From the NCBI GenBank assembly GCA_005502915.1, contig SCMT01000018.1:1-64000 (forward strand): a stretch of 64,000 nucleotides of DNA. The letters run 5' to 3'. Below the pieces are notes generated by a model. That model ran no database searches. It saw nothing but the letters and a program-made list of their open reading frames with translations, and was not told where the DNA came from. The DNA is from Lysobacteraceae bacterium 2PB (GTDB lineage Bacteria; Pseudomonadota; Gammaproteobacteria; Xanthomonadales; Xanthomonadaceae). Position 1 is the first letter of the stretch; the number at the start of each line of letters is the position of its first letter. Made by a program: the position numbers and the translations under genes. This document shows positions 34,694 through 42,518 of the stretch, one piece after another.

Positions 34694-36784
34694 GTGCATC
34701 TGCTTCCGGAACTGGGCCAGGTCGCCCTCGTCCTCGCACTGCTGGTCGCGGTGCTGCAGGCGGCGCTGCCGCTGATCGGCGCGCAGCGCGGCATCAAACC
34801 ATGGATGGCCGTCGCGCGCCCCGCCGCGTGGGCGCAGCTGGCGACGGTCGGCGTCGCCTTCGCCATCCTCACCTGGGGTTTCGTCAGCCAGGACTTCTCG
34901 CTGCGCTACGTCGCCGAGAACTCCAACTCGCTGCTGCCGATGATGTACCGCTACTCGGCGGTGTGGGGCGCGCATGAAGGCTCGCTGCTGCTGTGGGCGC
35001 TGATCCTGGCGGCCTGGACGGCGGCGGTGGCGATGTTCTCGCGCTCGCTGCCGGATGCAGTCGTCGCGCGCGTGCTCGGCACCATGGGCGTGGTCAGCAT
35101 CGGCTTCCTCGCCTTCATGATCTTCACCAGCAATCCGTTCGAGCGCATCCTCCCGGCCGCCGCCGAAGGTCGCGACCTGAACCCGCTGCTGCAGGATTTC
35201 GGGCTGATCGTGCATCCGCCGATGCTCTACATGGGCTACGTCGGCTTCGCGGTGCCGTTCGCGTTCGCGATCGCTGCCCTGCTCGACCGCAACGCCTCGA
35301 AGCCGGAGATGGTCGCCGGCTGGCTGCGCTGGACGCGACCGTGGACCAACGTCGCCTGGGCCTTCCTGACACTCGGCATCGCGCTGGGCAGCTGGTGGGC
35401 CTACTACGAACTGGGCTGGGGCGGCTGGTGGTTCTGGGATCCGGTCGAGAACGCCAGTTTCATGCCCTGGCTGGCCGGCGCGGCGCTGCTGCATTCGCAG
35501 GCGATCACCGAGAAGCGCGGCAGCTTCCGCAGCTGGACCCTGCTGCTGGCGATCGCCACGTTCTCGCTGTCGCTGCTGGGCACCTTCCTCGTGCGCTCCG
35601 GCGTGCTGACCAGCGTGCATGCCTTCGCCTCCGACCCGGGGCGCGGCATGTTCATCCTGATCTTCCTCGGCCTGGTCGTCGGCGCGTCCCTGCTGCTCTA
35701 CGCGCTGCGCGCCGACGATACACCGGGCAAGCCGTTCGCAGGGCAGTCGCGCGAGACGCTGCTGCTGGTCAACAACATCTTCCTCACCGCCGCCTGCGCG
35801 ATGGTGCTGATCGGCACGCTCTATCCGCTGCTGCTCGACGCGATCGGCAGCGACGACAAGATCTCGGTCGGTCCGCCGTACTTCTCGCTGCTGTTCATCC
35901 TGCTGATGCTGCCGATCGTGCTGCTGGTGCCGCTCGGCCCGCTGGTGAAGTGGCAGCGCGACCAGGTCGGCAAGCCGCTGCGCCTGCTGCTGCCCTGGCT
36001 GGGCCTGGCGCTGGTCTGCGGCGTGATCGCGTACTTCCAGGCACCGCAGGGCCCCCTGAAGACCGCCGCCGGCGTGGCCGGCGCGCTGTGGGTGGGCCTG
36101 GGCACCCTGCACTTCGTCTGGCAGCGCCTGCGCAGCGCGGGCGGACGCCTCACCGCCGAGATGGCCGGAATGGCGCTGGCGCACTTCGGCATCGCGGTGT
36201 TCCTGGTCGGCGCGCTGCTGGTCGAAGCGCAGGTGCAGCAGCGCGAGATCGCGATGAAGCCCGGCGAAACCCTGACTCTCGGCCGCGACAGCTTCCGCTT
36301 CGACGGCGTCGAGCGTCTGCAGGGCCCGAACTACATGGCCAGCCGCGGCACCATCGAAGTGTTCCGCGACGACCGTCGCGTGACCACGCTGCATCCGGAG
36401 AAGCGCGAATACGCCAGCGGCGGCCAGGTGATGACCGAAGCCGGCATCCGCCCCGGCGTCACCCGCGACCTGTTCGTCGCCCTCGGCGAGCCGCTGGGCG
36501 GCGGCGCCTGGGCGGTGCGCGTGCACATCAAACCCTACATCCGCTGGGTGTGGATCGGCGCGCTGCTGATGGCGCTGGGGGCATTCGTGACGGCGGTGGA
36601 TCGGCGGTTCCGCAGAGTCCGCAGGGACGCCTCCTCCGCCGGCAGCAATAGCGCCGATGGCGAACTCCCCGAGGCCTTTTCGGTCGTCGAATCCGTCCAT
36701 GCCCTGGGCGGGCATGGGCCACGGCGCAGCATGGGCACCGGGGACAGACAGGGCTTCTCGCTGGATATGGACGGAGACGACTGA
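34694..36784 (+). CDS. ccmF: Heme lyase CcmF
   Basis: Membrane subunit of the holocytochrome c synthetase complex (CcmFGH) that ligates heme to apocytochromes. 696 residues, more than a dozen hydrophobic segments, WWD motif WGGWWFWDPVENASFMPW and the conserved LIVHPPMLYMGYVGF segment. The start is a GTG at 34694, four bases after the ccmE stop. After the last membrane segment (FVTAVDRRF) a hydrophilic tail of about 50 residues follows, whose DNA contains palindromes; homologues usually stop shortly after DRR. The stop overlaps ccmG by one base. Confidence 0.96.
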   Translation: MHLLPELGQVALVLALLVAVLQAALPLIGAQRGIKPWMAVARPAAWAQLATVGVAFAILTWGFVSQDFSLRYVAENSNSLLPMMYRYSAVWGAHEGSLLLWALILAAWTAAVAMFSRSLPDAVVARVLGTMGVVSIGFLAFMIFTSNPFERILPAAAEGRDLNPLLQDFGLIVHPPMLYMGYVGFAVPFAFAIAALLDRNASKPEMVAGWLRWTRPWTNVAWAFLTLGIALGSWWAYYELGWGGWWFWDPVENASFMPWLAGAALLHSQAITEKRGSFRSWTLLLAIATFSLSLLGTFLVRSGVLTSVHAFASDPGRGMFILIFLGLVVGASLLLYALRADDTPGKPFAGQSRETLLLVNNIFLTAACAMVLIGTLYPLLLDAIGSDDKISVGPPYFSLLFILLMLPIVLLVPLGPLVKWQRDQVGKPLRLLLPWLGLALVCGVIAYFQAPQGPLKTAAGVAGALWVGLGTLHFVWQRLRSAGGRLTAEMAGMALAHFGIAVFLVGALLVEAQVQQREIAMKPGETLTLGRDSFRFDGVERLQGPNYMASRGTIEVFRDDRRVTTLHPEKREYASGGQVMTEAGIRPGVTRDLFVALGEPLGGGAWAVRVHIKPYIRWVWIGALLMALGAFVTAVDRRFRRVRRDASSAGSNSADGELPEAFSVVESVHALGGHGPRRSMGTGDRQGFSLDMDGDD
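36683..36781. repeat. Palindromic DNA within the extended ccmF C-terminal tail
   Basis: An 8-bp hairpin (CCATGCCC / GGGCATGG, 36697-36717) lies inside an imperfect inverted repeat: GTCGTC(GAAT)CCGTCCAT at 36683-36700 and ATGGACGGAGACGAC at 36767-36781. The sequence differs from the G/C-run repeats elsewhere. It codes for the tail that CcmF does not need. Confidence 0.45.
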
Positions 36785-37329
36785 TGACCGCCAAACGCTG
36801 GCTCCCCTTCGTCGCCTTCCTGCTGATCGCCGCGCTGATGGCTGCGGGCGTGTGGATGAGCCGTCGCAGCGACCGCGATGCGCTGCCCTCCCCGTTGATC
36901 AACAAGCCGGCCCCGGAATTCGCGCTGCCCGTGTTGCACGAACCCGGGCGCATCATCAGCTCGAAGGAACTGCGCGGACAGCCCTACCTGCTCAACGTCT
37001 GGGGCAGCTGGTGCCCCGAGTGCGTGACCGAGCATCCGGTGATCACCCGTTTCGCCGAGACCAAGCGCGTGCGCGTGATCGGCTACAACTGGAAGGACGA
37101 GCGCGCCGACGCGCTGGCCTGGCTGGAGCGCTTCAACAACCCGTACTGGCTGGTGCTCGCCGACGAGGAAGGCCAAGTCGCGATCGACTTCGGCATCTAC
37201 GGCGCACCCGAGACCTTCCTGGTCGACGGCAAGGGCATCGTGCGCTGGAAGCACGTCGGCGCGATGACCGATGCGATCGTTCGCGACGAGCTGCTGCCCG
37301 CGCTGGACGCCGTGGAGAAGGGGCAATGA
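36784..37329 (+). CDS. ccmG: Thiol:disulfide interchange protein CcmG/DsbE
   Basis: Membrane-anchored periplasmic thioredoxin that keeps apocytochrome CxxCH cysteines reduced. 181 residues: N-terminal anchor (residues about 6-25), active site WGSWCPEC with Cys77 and Cys80, and the cis-Pro region YGAPETFLVDG. Overlaps ccmF by one base and ccmH by four. Confidence 0.95.
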   Translation: MTAKRWLPFVAFLLIAALMAAGVWMSRRSDRDALPSPLINKPAPEFALPVLHEPGRIISSKELRGQPYLLNVWGSWCPECVTEHPVITRFAETKRVRVIGYNWKDERADALAWLERFNNPYWLVLADEEGQVAIDFGIYGAPETFLVDGKGIVRWKHVGAMTDAIVRDELLPALDAVEKGQ

Positions 37330-37898
37330 GCGTCGATGTCGTGGTGAAGGGCAAATCCCCCCAGCCCCCCTTTTGCGAAGGGGGGAACCGCGCCAGCAGG
37401 AACGACACGACGTCCCGCTTGTCTTCCCCCTTTGAAAAAGGGGGATCGAGGGGGATTTGCGTTTCGCTCATCCTCGGCCTGCTCATCGCCCTGCTCGCGT
37501 CCACCGCCGCGTTCGCGCAGAAAGCCACCGATCCCGCGCCGCTGCAGTTCACCAGCACCGCCGAGGAAAAGCGCTTCCACGCGCTGGTCGCCGAGCTGCG
37601 CTGCGTGATGTGCCAGAACCAATCGCTGGCCGATTCCAATGCGCAGATCGCGGTCGACCTGCGCCGCGAAGTGCTCGAACTGATGCGCGAAGGCCGCAGC
37701 GACCAGGAAGTGCGCGACTTCCTGGTCGCGCGCTACGGCGAATTCGTGCTCTACCGCCCGCAGGTGGAAGCGAAGACGTGGCTGCTGTGGTTCGGGCCGC
37801 TGCTGTTCGCGCTGCTCGGCGGCGTGGTGGTCTGGCGCCTGCTGCGCCGCAATGCCGGCGCCGCGCCCCCGCCCGCCGACGATTCCCAGGAGTGGTGA
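37326..37898 (+). CDS. ccmH: Cytochrome c maturation protein CcmH with a repeat in its signal peptide
   Basis: Periplasmic thiol-oxidoreductase of the heme lyase complex, 190 residues. The conserved LRCVMCQNQSLADS segment has Cys93 and Cys96, and a C-terminal membrane anchor follows (TWLLWFGPLLFALLGGVVVW). Residues 9 to about 45 (GKSPQPPFCEGG...SSPFEKGGSRGIC) are encoded by a 110-bp inverted-repeat element lying between the start codon and the hydrophobic core VSLILGLLIALLASTAAFA. The frame survives, and no start codon follows the element, so the signal peptide must carry an n-region of about 46 residues. The ATG overlaps the ccmG stop. Confidence 0.93.
   Translation: MSVDVVVKGKSPQPPFCEGGNRASRNDTTSRLSSPFEKGGSRGICVSLILGLLIALLASTAAFAQKATDPAPLQFTSTAEEKRFHALVAELRCVMCQNQSLADSNAQIAVDLRREVLELMREGRSDQEVRDFLVARYGEFVLYRPQVEAKTWLLWFGPLLFALLGGVVVWRLLRRNAGAAPPPADDSQEW
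37351..37460. repeat. 110-bp inverted-repeat element inserted in ccmH
   Basis: The ends are GCAAATCCCCCC and GGGGGATTTGC. Each arm (about 37 bases) holds its own hairpin (CCCCCCTT...AAGGGGGG at 37365-37385; CCCCCTTT...AAAGGGGG at 37426-37444). Tails point outward, the reverse of the 13993-14093 pair, so this is a distinct family. No clear target duplication is visible. Confidence 0.85.
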
Positions 37899-38920
37899 TG
37901 TCCGGTTCGTTCCCGTCCCCGGCCCTCGTGTTTTCGCTGATCGTCGCCGCGGCGACGCTGCTGGTCTTCGCCACCGTGCTGCGCCCGCTGTGGCGCGATC
38001 GGCCACGCACCGCACTGGTGCTGATCGCGATGCTGACCCTCGGCTCCGCCGCGCTCTACCGCGTCGTCGGCACGCCCGCCGCGCTGGATGCCGCCGCCGT
38101 CGAGCGCCCGGACACCATCGAGGAAGCCGTGGCCCAGCTCGAGAAGAACAGCGACCGCTTCGCCGACCACCAGGGCTGGGTGATGCTGGCCAACGCCTAC
38201 GCGCGCATGGGCGACGCGACCAAGGCCCGCGACGCCTGGGAAAAGGCCGTCGCGATGGCCCCGGACGACGCCGACCTGCGTGCCGCCACCGCCGAGGCCC
38301 GGGCCCGCGCGCATCCGCAGCAGCGCTTCGACGCGCGCGCGGTCGAACACCTGCGCCATGCCCTGAAGCAGAATCCGAAGCACCAGCGCGCACGCCTGTT
38401 CCTCGGCGTGTCGCTGCGCCAGCAGGGCAAGCCGGCCGAAGCGGCCGAGGCCTGGATGCCCCTGCTCGCGACCACCGAAGGCGATGCCCGCAACACCCTG
38501 CGCGGCGAGATCGACGCCGCGCGCACGGACGCCGGCCTGCCGCCGCTGCCGGAGGAGGCTGCCGCACCGGCGCGGAACGGACTGGTCGTGAAGGTCGCGC
38601 TCGATCCCGACTTCGCCGCCCGCGTGCGCCTGCGTGGCGACGCCACCGTCTTCGTCATCGCCCGCGCCGTGGGCGGACCGCCGATGCCGGTCGCGGTCGA
38701 GAAGCACCCGCTGTCGTCGCTGCCGCTCACCGTGACCCTCGACGACGCCGACGGCCCGATGCCCACCGCGAAGCTGTCCGCGCTGCAGGAAGTCGAAGTG
38801 ATCGCGCGCATCTCCGCCAGCGGCAACGCGATGCGCGAGGACGGCGATATCGAATCCGCGCCGCAGCGCGTGCGCCTGCCCTCGACCGCACCGGTCGCGC
38901 TGACCCTCGGCACGCCCTGA
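37898..38920 (+). CDS. ccmI: Cytochrome c maturation TPR protein CcmI (CycH)
   Basis: Apocytochrome chaperone that delivers substrates to CcmFH. 340 residues: two N-terminal membrane segments (FSLIVAAATLLVFATVL; LVLIAMLTLGSAALYRV), TPR repeats (WVMLANAYARMGDATKARDAWEKAVAMAPDD; RARLFLGVSLRQQGKPAEAAEAW) and a C-terminal beta domain (residues about 225-335). It starts within the ccmH stop (TGATG). Last gene of the ccm operon. Confidence 0.92.
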   Translation: MSGSFPSPALVFSLIVAAATLLVFATVLRPLWRDRPRTALVLIAMLTLGSAALYRVVGTPAALDAAAVERPDTIEEAVAQLEKNSDRFADHQGWVMLANAYARMGDATKARDAWEKAVAMAPDDADLRAATAEARARAHPQQRFDARAVEHLRHALKQNPKHQRARLFLGVSLRQQGKPAEAAEAWMPLLATTEGDARNTLRGEIDAARTDAGLPPLPEEAAAPARNGLVVKVALDPDFAARVRLRGDATVFVIARAVGGPPMPVAVEKHPLSSLPLTVTLDDADGPMPTAKLSALQEVEVIARISASGNAMREDGDIESAPQRVRLPSTAPVALTLGTP

Positions 38921-38930
38921 GCCCGGGGCG

Positions 38931-39932
38931 ATGATCGTCCAGGACACCTCGTCCGGAGACCGTCGGCGCCAGCGCCTGCGCCGCCTGCGCCTGGCGCGCC
39001 TGCTCGCGCTCGGCTGCGTCGGCGTGCTCGCCCTGCCGCTGCTGTTCCGCGTGCTGCCGGAGACCGGGGACAGCTCGGAATCCGCTGCAGTCTCTGCCCT
39101 GGTGTGGCTGCTCGACCTCGCCGCGCACTGGCAATGGCTGTTCGCGATCGGGCTGGTCGTGCTTTGCGTCACCATCGGCCTGGCCACCCACCGAGACCGG
39201 CGCTGGTGGGCGCTGATCCCGATCGCGGCGGCGCCGCTTTGGACCGCCAGTCCGGTGCTGCCGGACGCCGACGACAAGGCCACGCCGGAGCTGACCGTCA
39301 TCGTCGCGAATGTTCATGCCGGCAACCGCGATCCACGTCCGCTGCTCGACTGGCTGGCCACGGCGCCGGCCGATGTCGTGGTCCTGCTCGAACTCTCGCC
39401 GGCCTATGCCGAAGCGCTGGCCAGCGCCGCGCCCGACTATCCCCACCGCGAACTGCTGCCGGACGACTCGCCGTTCGGCATCGGCCTGCTCTCGCGCCGT
39501 CCGCTGGCCGGGTTCGAGACCCACGCCAGCGCCGACGACATCCCCTTCCTGCTCGCGATGCTGGACACGCCACAGGGCCAGGCACGCCTGATCGCGGTGC
39601 ATCCGATGCCGCCGCTGCAGCCGCACTGGCGACACGAACGCGACCTGCTGCTGGAGGTCGCCGCGCGCGACAGCCGCGAGCTGCCGACCCTGGTCGTCGG
39701 CGATCTCAACGCCACGCCCTGGTCGACCGCGCTGCTCTCGCCGCGCACGCGCGACCTGCGCCGCACCACCGGCTTCGCGCCGACCTGGCGCCCCTTCGGC
39801 GGGCGCTGGTTCGGCCTGCCCATCGACCACGTGCTGGCCTCGCCGCACTGGCAGCGCGTGCACGCAGAACGCGGCCCCGACATCGGCTCCGACCATCTCC
39901 CCATCCGCGTCGCGCTGCGCGGCGCGCGGTGA
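38931..39932 (+). CDS. Endonuclease/exonuclease/phosphatase family membrane protein
   Basis: A 333-residue protein with two or three N-terminal membrane segments (LLALGCVGVLALPLLF; WLFAIGLVVLCVTIGLA) and a DNase I-like catalytic domain: TVIVANVHAGNRDPRPLLDWL, VVLLELSPAY, AVHPMPP, VVGDLNATPWS, PIDHVLASP and GSDHLPIRVAL. Such proteins may act on phospholipids or nucleic acids; the substrate is unknown. Ten bases separate it from ccmI, so it may be cotranscribed. Confidence 0.85.
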   Translation: MIVQDTSSGDRRRQRLRRLRLARLLALGCVGVLALPLLFRVLPETGDSSESAAVSALVWLLDLAAHWQWLFAIGLVVLCVTIGLATHRDRRWWALIPIAAAPLWTASPVLPDADDKATPELTVIVANVHAGNRDPRPLLDWLATAPADVVVLLELSPAYAEALASAAPDYPHRELLPDDSPFGIGLLSRRPLAGFETHASADDIPFLLAMLDTPQGQARLIAVHPMPPLQPHWRHERDLLLEVAARDSRELPTLVVGDLNATPWSTALLSPRTRDLRRTTGFAPTWRPFGGRWFGLPIDHVLASPHWQRVHAERGPDIGSDHLPIRVALRGAR

Positions 39933-40000
39933 ACACTCACGAGACGAATCGACATGACATGGACGTCACACGATAAGGAAACAACCATCGGGCATGGCCG

Positions 40001-40019
40001 CGTGTCCCGTGACGACACG
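40001..40019. promoter_or_regulatory. Inverted repeat upstream of metX (candidate operator)
   Basis: CGTGTC-CCGTGAC-GACACG, extended by GGCC on both sides with a two-base bulge, lies just upstream of the TACACT box at 40029. A protein bound here would cover the -35 region. Confidence 0.45.
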
Positions 40020-40028
40020 CCCGGCCGT

Positions 40029-40034
40029 TACACT
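40029..40034 (+). promoter_or_regulatory. -10 box (TACACT) of metX, apparently leaderless
   Basis: TACACT ends six bases before the ATG at 40041. Transcription from it would start at or next to the start codon, giving a leaderless message; no ribosome binding site is visible. Confidence 0.5.
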
Positions 40035-40040
40035 GCGCCG

Positions 40041-41156
40041 ATGACCGAATTCATTCCCGCCGGCAGCCGCTTCGTCGACCTGCCCTCGCCCTTCGCGATG
40101 AAACGCGGCGGCGCCCTCCACGGCGCGCGAATGGCCTATGAAACCTGGGGCGAGCTCAACGCCGACGGCGACAACGCCATCCTGATCCTCACCGGCCTCT
40201 CGCCCGACGCCCATGCGGCCAGCAACGCCGGCAATGCCGACCCCGGCTGGTGGGAAGCCATGCTCGGCCCGGGCAAGCCGATCGACACCGACCGCTGGTT
40301 CGTGCTCTGCGTGAACACGCTCGGCAGCTGCAAGGGCTCGACCGGCCCGGCCTCGATCGATCCTGCGACCGGCACGCCGTACCGGCTGCGCTTCCCCGAC
40401 CTGTCGGTGGAGGACTGCGCCGTCGCCGCCGGCCACGTCGTGCGCAGCCTCGGCATCGAACGCCTGGCCTGCGTGATCGGCAACTCGATGGGCGGCATGG
40501 TCGCCCTCGCGTTCCTGCAGCAGTTTCCGGGCATCGCCCACGCCCACATCAACATCTCCGGCGCCGCGCGCGCACTGCCGTTCTCGATCGCGATCCGCTC
40601 GCTGCAGCGCGAGGCGATCCGCCTCGACCCGAACTGGAACAACGGCGACTACAGCGACGAGTCCTATCCCGAAGCCGGCATGCGCATGGCGCGCAAGCTC
40701 GGCGTGATCACCTATCGCTCCGCGCTGGAATGGGACGGCCGCTTCGGTCGCGTACGCCTGGATTCGGACCGCCGCATCGGCGAAGACCCGTTCGGCCTGG
40801 AGTTCGAGGTCGAGAGCTATCTCGAAGGCCACGCCCGCCGCTTCGTGCGCCGCTTCGATCCGAACTGCTATCTGTACCTCAGCCGCTCCATGGACTGGTT
40901 CGACCTCGGCGAATCCTGCCACGGCACCTGCGAGGACGGCCTGTCGAAGCTGCGCGTGAATCGCGCCCTGGCGATCGGCGTGCACACCGACATCCTGTTC
41001 CCGCTGCAGCAGCAGCAGGAGATCGCCGACGGCCTGCTCGCCGGCGGCACCGACGCCCGCTGCCTGCAGTTGCCCTCGCCGCAGGGCCACGACGCCTTCC
41101 TGGTCGACATCGCCCGCTTCGGACCAGCCGTCCGGGACTTCCTCGACTCGCTCTGA
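40041..41156 (+). CDS. metX: MetX-family serine/homoserine O-succinyltransferase
   Basis: Alpha/beta-hydrolase acyltransferase of 371 residues with nucleophile Ser149 in IGNSMGGM and a C-terminal catalytic His in SPQGHDAF. The segment LGSCKGSTGPASIDPATGTPYRLRFPDLSVEDCA differs from homoserine O-acetyltransferases (usually GGCQGTTGP) and matches the xanthomonad enzymes shown to be serine or homoserine O-succinyltransferases. It may therefore feed cysteine rather than methionine synthesis. The frame is open upstream, but the N-terminus and a -10 box fix the start at 40041. It has its own terminator. Confidence 0.92.
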   Translation: MTEFIPAGSRFVDLPSPFAMKRGGALHGARMAYETWGELNADGDNAILILTGLSPDAHAASNAGNADPGWWEAMLGPGKPIDTDRWFVLCVNTLGSCKGSTGPASIDPATGTPYRLRFPDLSVEDCAVAAGHVVRSLGIERLACVIGNSMGGMVALAFLQQFPGIAHAHINISGAARALPFSIAIRSLQREAIRLDPNWNNGDYSDESYPEAGMRMARKLGVITYRSALEWDGRFGRVRLDSDRRIGEDPFGLEFEVESYLEGHARRFVRRFDPNCYLYLSRSMDWFDLGESCHGTCEDGLSKLRVNRALAIGVHTDILFPLQQQQEIADGLLAGGTDARCLQLPSPQGHDAFLVDIARFGPAVRDFLDSL

Positions 41157-41182
41157 GTTCGCCCGCCAAGTGGCGCACACGT

Positions 41183-41212
41183 ACAAAGCCCCGGTCATAG
41201 CCGGGGCTTTGT
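41183..41212 (+). terminator. Terminator of metX
   Basis: A 12-bp perfect stem ACAAAGCCCCGG with a TCATAG loop; the 3' arm ends CTTTGT. Confidence 0.85.
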
Positions 41213-41329
41213 CATGTAAATCAATCGTTTGCACCCATGACGAAGGCGGGGTGACTTCCGGCACGTTCAGCTTTTGATTTGGTGTTGTACTTTACCAGCA
41301 CACCAAGACATCACCACCCGGAAAACACC

Positions 41330-41506
41330 ATGAACATCCTCCCGACCACGCACACCACCCCGAACCGCACCCCGGTCGTCCCGCCGGCCACGACGCGCCG
41401 CTACAGCGAACGCACCACCGGCACCGGCTACGGTCGTTCCAGCGGCTACGCCGCCAGCCGCCGCTACACCTCCGACTGGGGTCAGGTGCGCTTCCGCTGC
41501 CGTTGA
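41330..41506 (+). CDS. Small basic hypothetical protein
   Basis: A 58-residue protein rich in Arg, Thr, Ser and Tyr (HTTPNRTPVVPPATTRRYSERTTG...), net charge strongly positive, no hydrophobic segment. GGAA seven bases before the ATG and an isolated position between a terminator and the next gene support a separate small gene. The composition suggests a nucleic-acid binder or disordered protein, but no family is recognised. Confidence 0.5.
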   Translation: MNILPTTHTTPNRTPVVPPATTRRYSERTTGTGYGRSSGYAASRRYTSDWGQVRFRCR

Positions 41507-41663
41507 ACGGATCACCCGGAAAGCGCCCTGCCGCGCGGGCCTGCATACGCCGCGGCATCGTTGCACCGCAGCAACGATGATCGGGTTCTGCACGCCAGCG
41601 ATGCCTGTTTCGACTGCTAAACTGCCCTCATAACCCGGCAGAATGCCGAAATAGGATTTCGTC

Positions 41664-42266
41664 ATGCCCATGCACGCTCCCGCTTCGGACGCCCCTCTGG
41701 ATTTTCCCGGTCGCCAGATCCTGATCGACGCCATCGACGCCGCCGTCGCACTCAAGGACGATGCCGCGACCGTGCAGGCGCTGCGCAGCGCGCTGTGTCG
41801 GATGATGCGCGAACAGTCCGTGCGCCTGCCCGACTGCGTGCTGCAGACCGTCGAAGGCCACTACGCGCGCCGCGAGCTCTACGTCAGCCCCGAGCACGGC
41901 TACGGCGTCATCGCCATGACCTGGGCACCCAACCAGGGCACGCCGATCCACGACCATTCCGGCTTGTGGTGCGTCGAAGGCGTCTGGCACGGCCAGCTCG
42001 AGATCACCCAGTACGACCTCGGCCAGCGCGACGGCGACCGCTACCGCTTCGTCGAATTCGGCAGCCTGATCGCCGGCACCGGCTCCGCCGGCAGCCTGAT
42101 CCCGCCGCACGAGTACCACGTCATCCGCAACGCCAGCGACACCGACATCGCGGTCTCGCTGCACATCTACCAGCAGACGATGACCCGCTGCGGCATCTTC
42201 AACGACCTCGGCGACGGCTGGCACGTCTACGCCTGCAAGCAACTGACCCTCGACAAGGCCGCCTGA
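41664..42266 (+). CDS. Cysteine dioxygenase family protein
   Basis: A 200-residue cupin thiol dioxygenase. Iron ligands are His96 and His98 (GTPIHDHSG) and a third His at 149 or 152 (PPHEYHVI). Cys103 stands where mammalian cysteine dioxygenase forms its Cys-Tyr crosslink. Bacterial members oxidise cysteine or 3-mercaptopropionate to sulfinates; the substrate cannot be told here. It lies near the metX-type gene, so a sulfur-metabolism role fits. Confidence 0.9.
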   Translation: MPMHAPASDAPLDFPGRQILIDAIDAAVALKDDAATVQALRSALCRMMREQSVRLPDCVLQTVEGHYARRELYVSPEHGYGVIAMTWAPNQGTPIHDHSGLWCVEGVWHGQLEITQYDLGQRDGDRYRFVEFGSLIAGTGSAGSLIPPHEYHVIRNASDTDIAVSLHIYQQTMTRCGIFNDLGDGWHVYACKQLTLDKAA

Positions 42267-42309
42267 GGGCCTTCGCAAGCTGCCCTCGGCGGGAAGCTCC
42301 GCCTCGGCT

Positions 42310-42315
42310 ATACTT
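42310..42315 (+). promoter_or_regulatory. -10 box (TATACT) of the tRNA-Leu gene
   Basis: TATACT ends ten bases before the tRNA, and the intervening TCGCCTCCGC is a GC-rich discriminator as in stringently controlled stable-RNA promoters. The -35 is not clear. Confidence 0.6.
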
Positions 42316-42325
42316 CGCCTCCGCG

Positions 42326-42412
42326 CCGGAATGGCGGAATCGGTAGACGCAGCGGACTCAAAATCCGCCGCCCTTAAAAGCGTGTGGGTTCGAGTCCCAC
42401 TTCCGGCACCAG
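42326..42412 (+). tRNA. tRNA-Leu (anticodon CAA)
   Basis: 87 bases with encoded CCA. The acceptor stem GCCGGAA pairs with TTCCGGC; anticodon arm GCGGA-CTCAAAA-TCCGC gives CAA, which reads UUG. The long variable arm (GCCCTTAAAAGC) marks a class II tRNA, and the T arm is GTGGG-TTCGAGT-CCCAC. Confidence 0.98.
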
Positions 42413-42417
42413 TCGAA

Positions 42418-42443
42418 AAAGCCAGGCCTTGCGGCCTGGCTTT
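42418..42443 (+). terminator. Terminator of tRNA-Leu
   Basis: An 11-bp stem AAAGCCAGGCC with a TTGC loop, followed by CTTGCTT. Confidence 0.85.
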
Positions 42444-42484
42444 CTTGCTTGCGCAGCCCGGCATGCCGCAGCCGGACGGATTGC

Positions 42485-42490
42485 TACACT
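42485..42490 (+). promoter_or_regulatory. Candidate -10 box (TACACT)
   Basis: TACACT 28 bases before the ATG at 42519, downstream of the tRNA terminator. Confidence 0.4.
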
Positions 42491-42518
42491 CCACCCGCAC
42501 ATCGACGAGAGACTCCAC

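Noticed and set aside
34412-36715. Long open frame antisense to ccmF
   Set aside because: Gln/Arg/Asp-rich nonsense product opposite a gene with all CcmF motifs.
39933-40000. Upstream extension of metX by 29 codons
   Set aside because: The extension has no similarity to the family, and the -10 box lies within it, so the start at 40041 is better.
41188-41330. Riboswitch or SAM-responsive element near metX
   Set aside because: Only a simple terminator hairpin is present downstream, and no conserved riboswitch core was seen upstream of metX.
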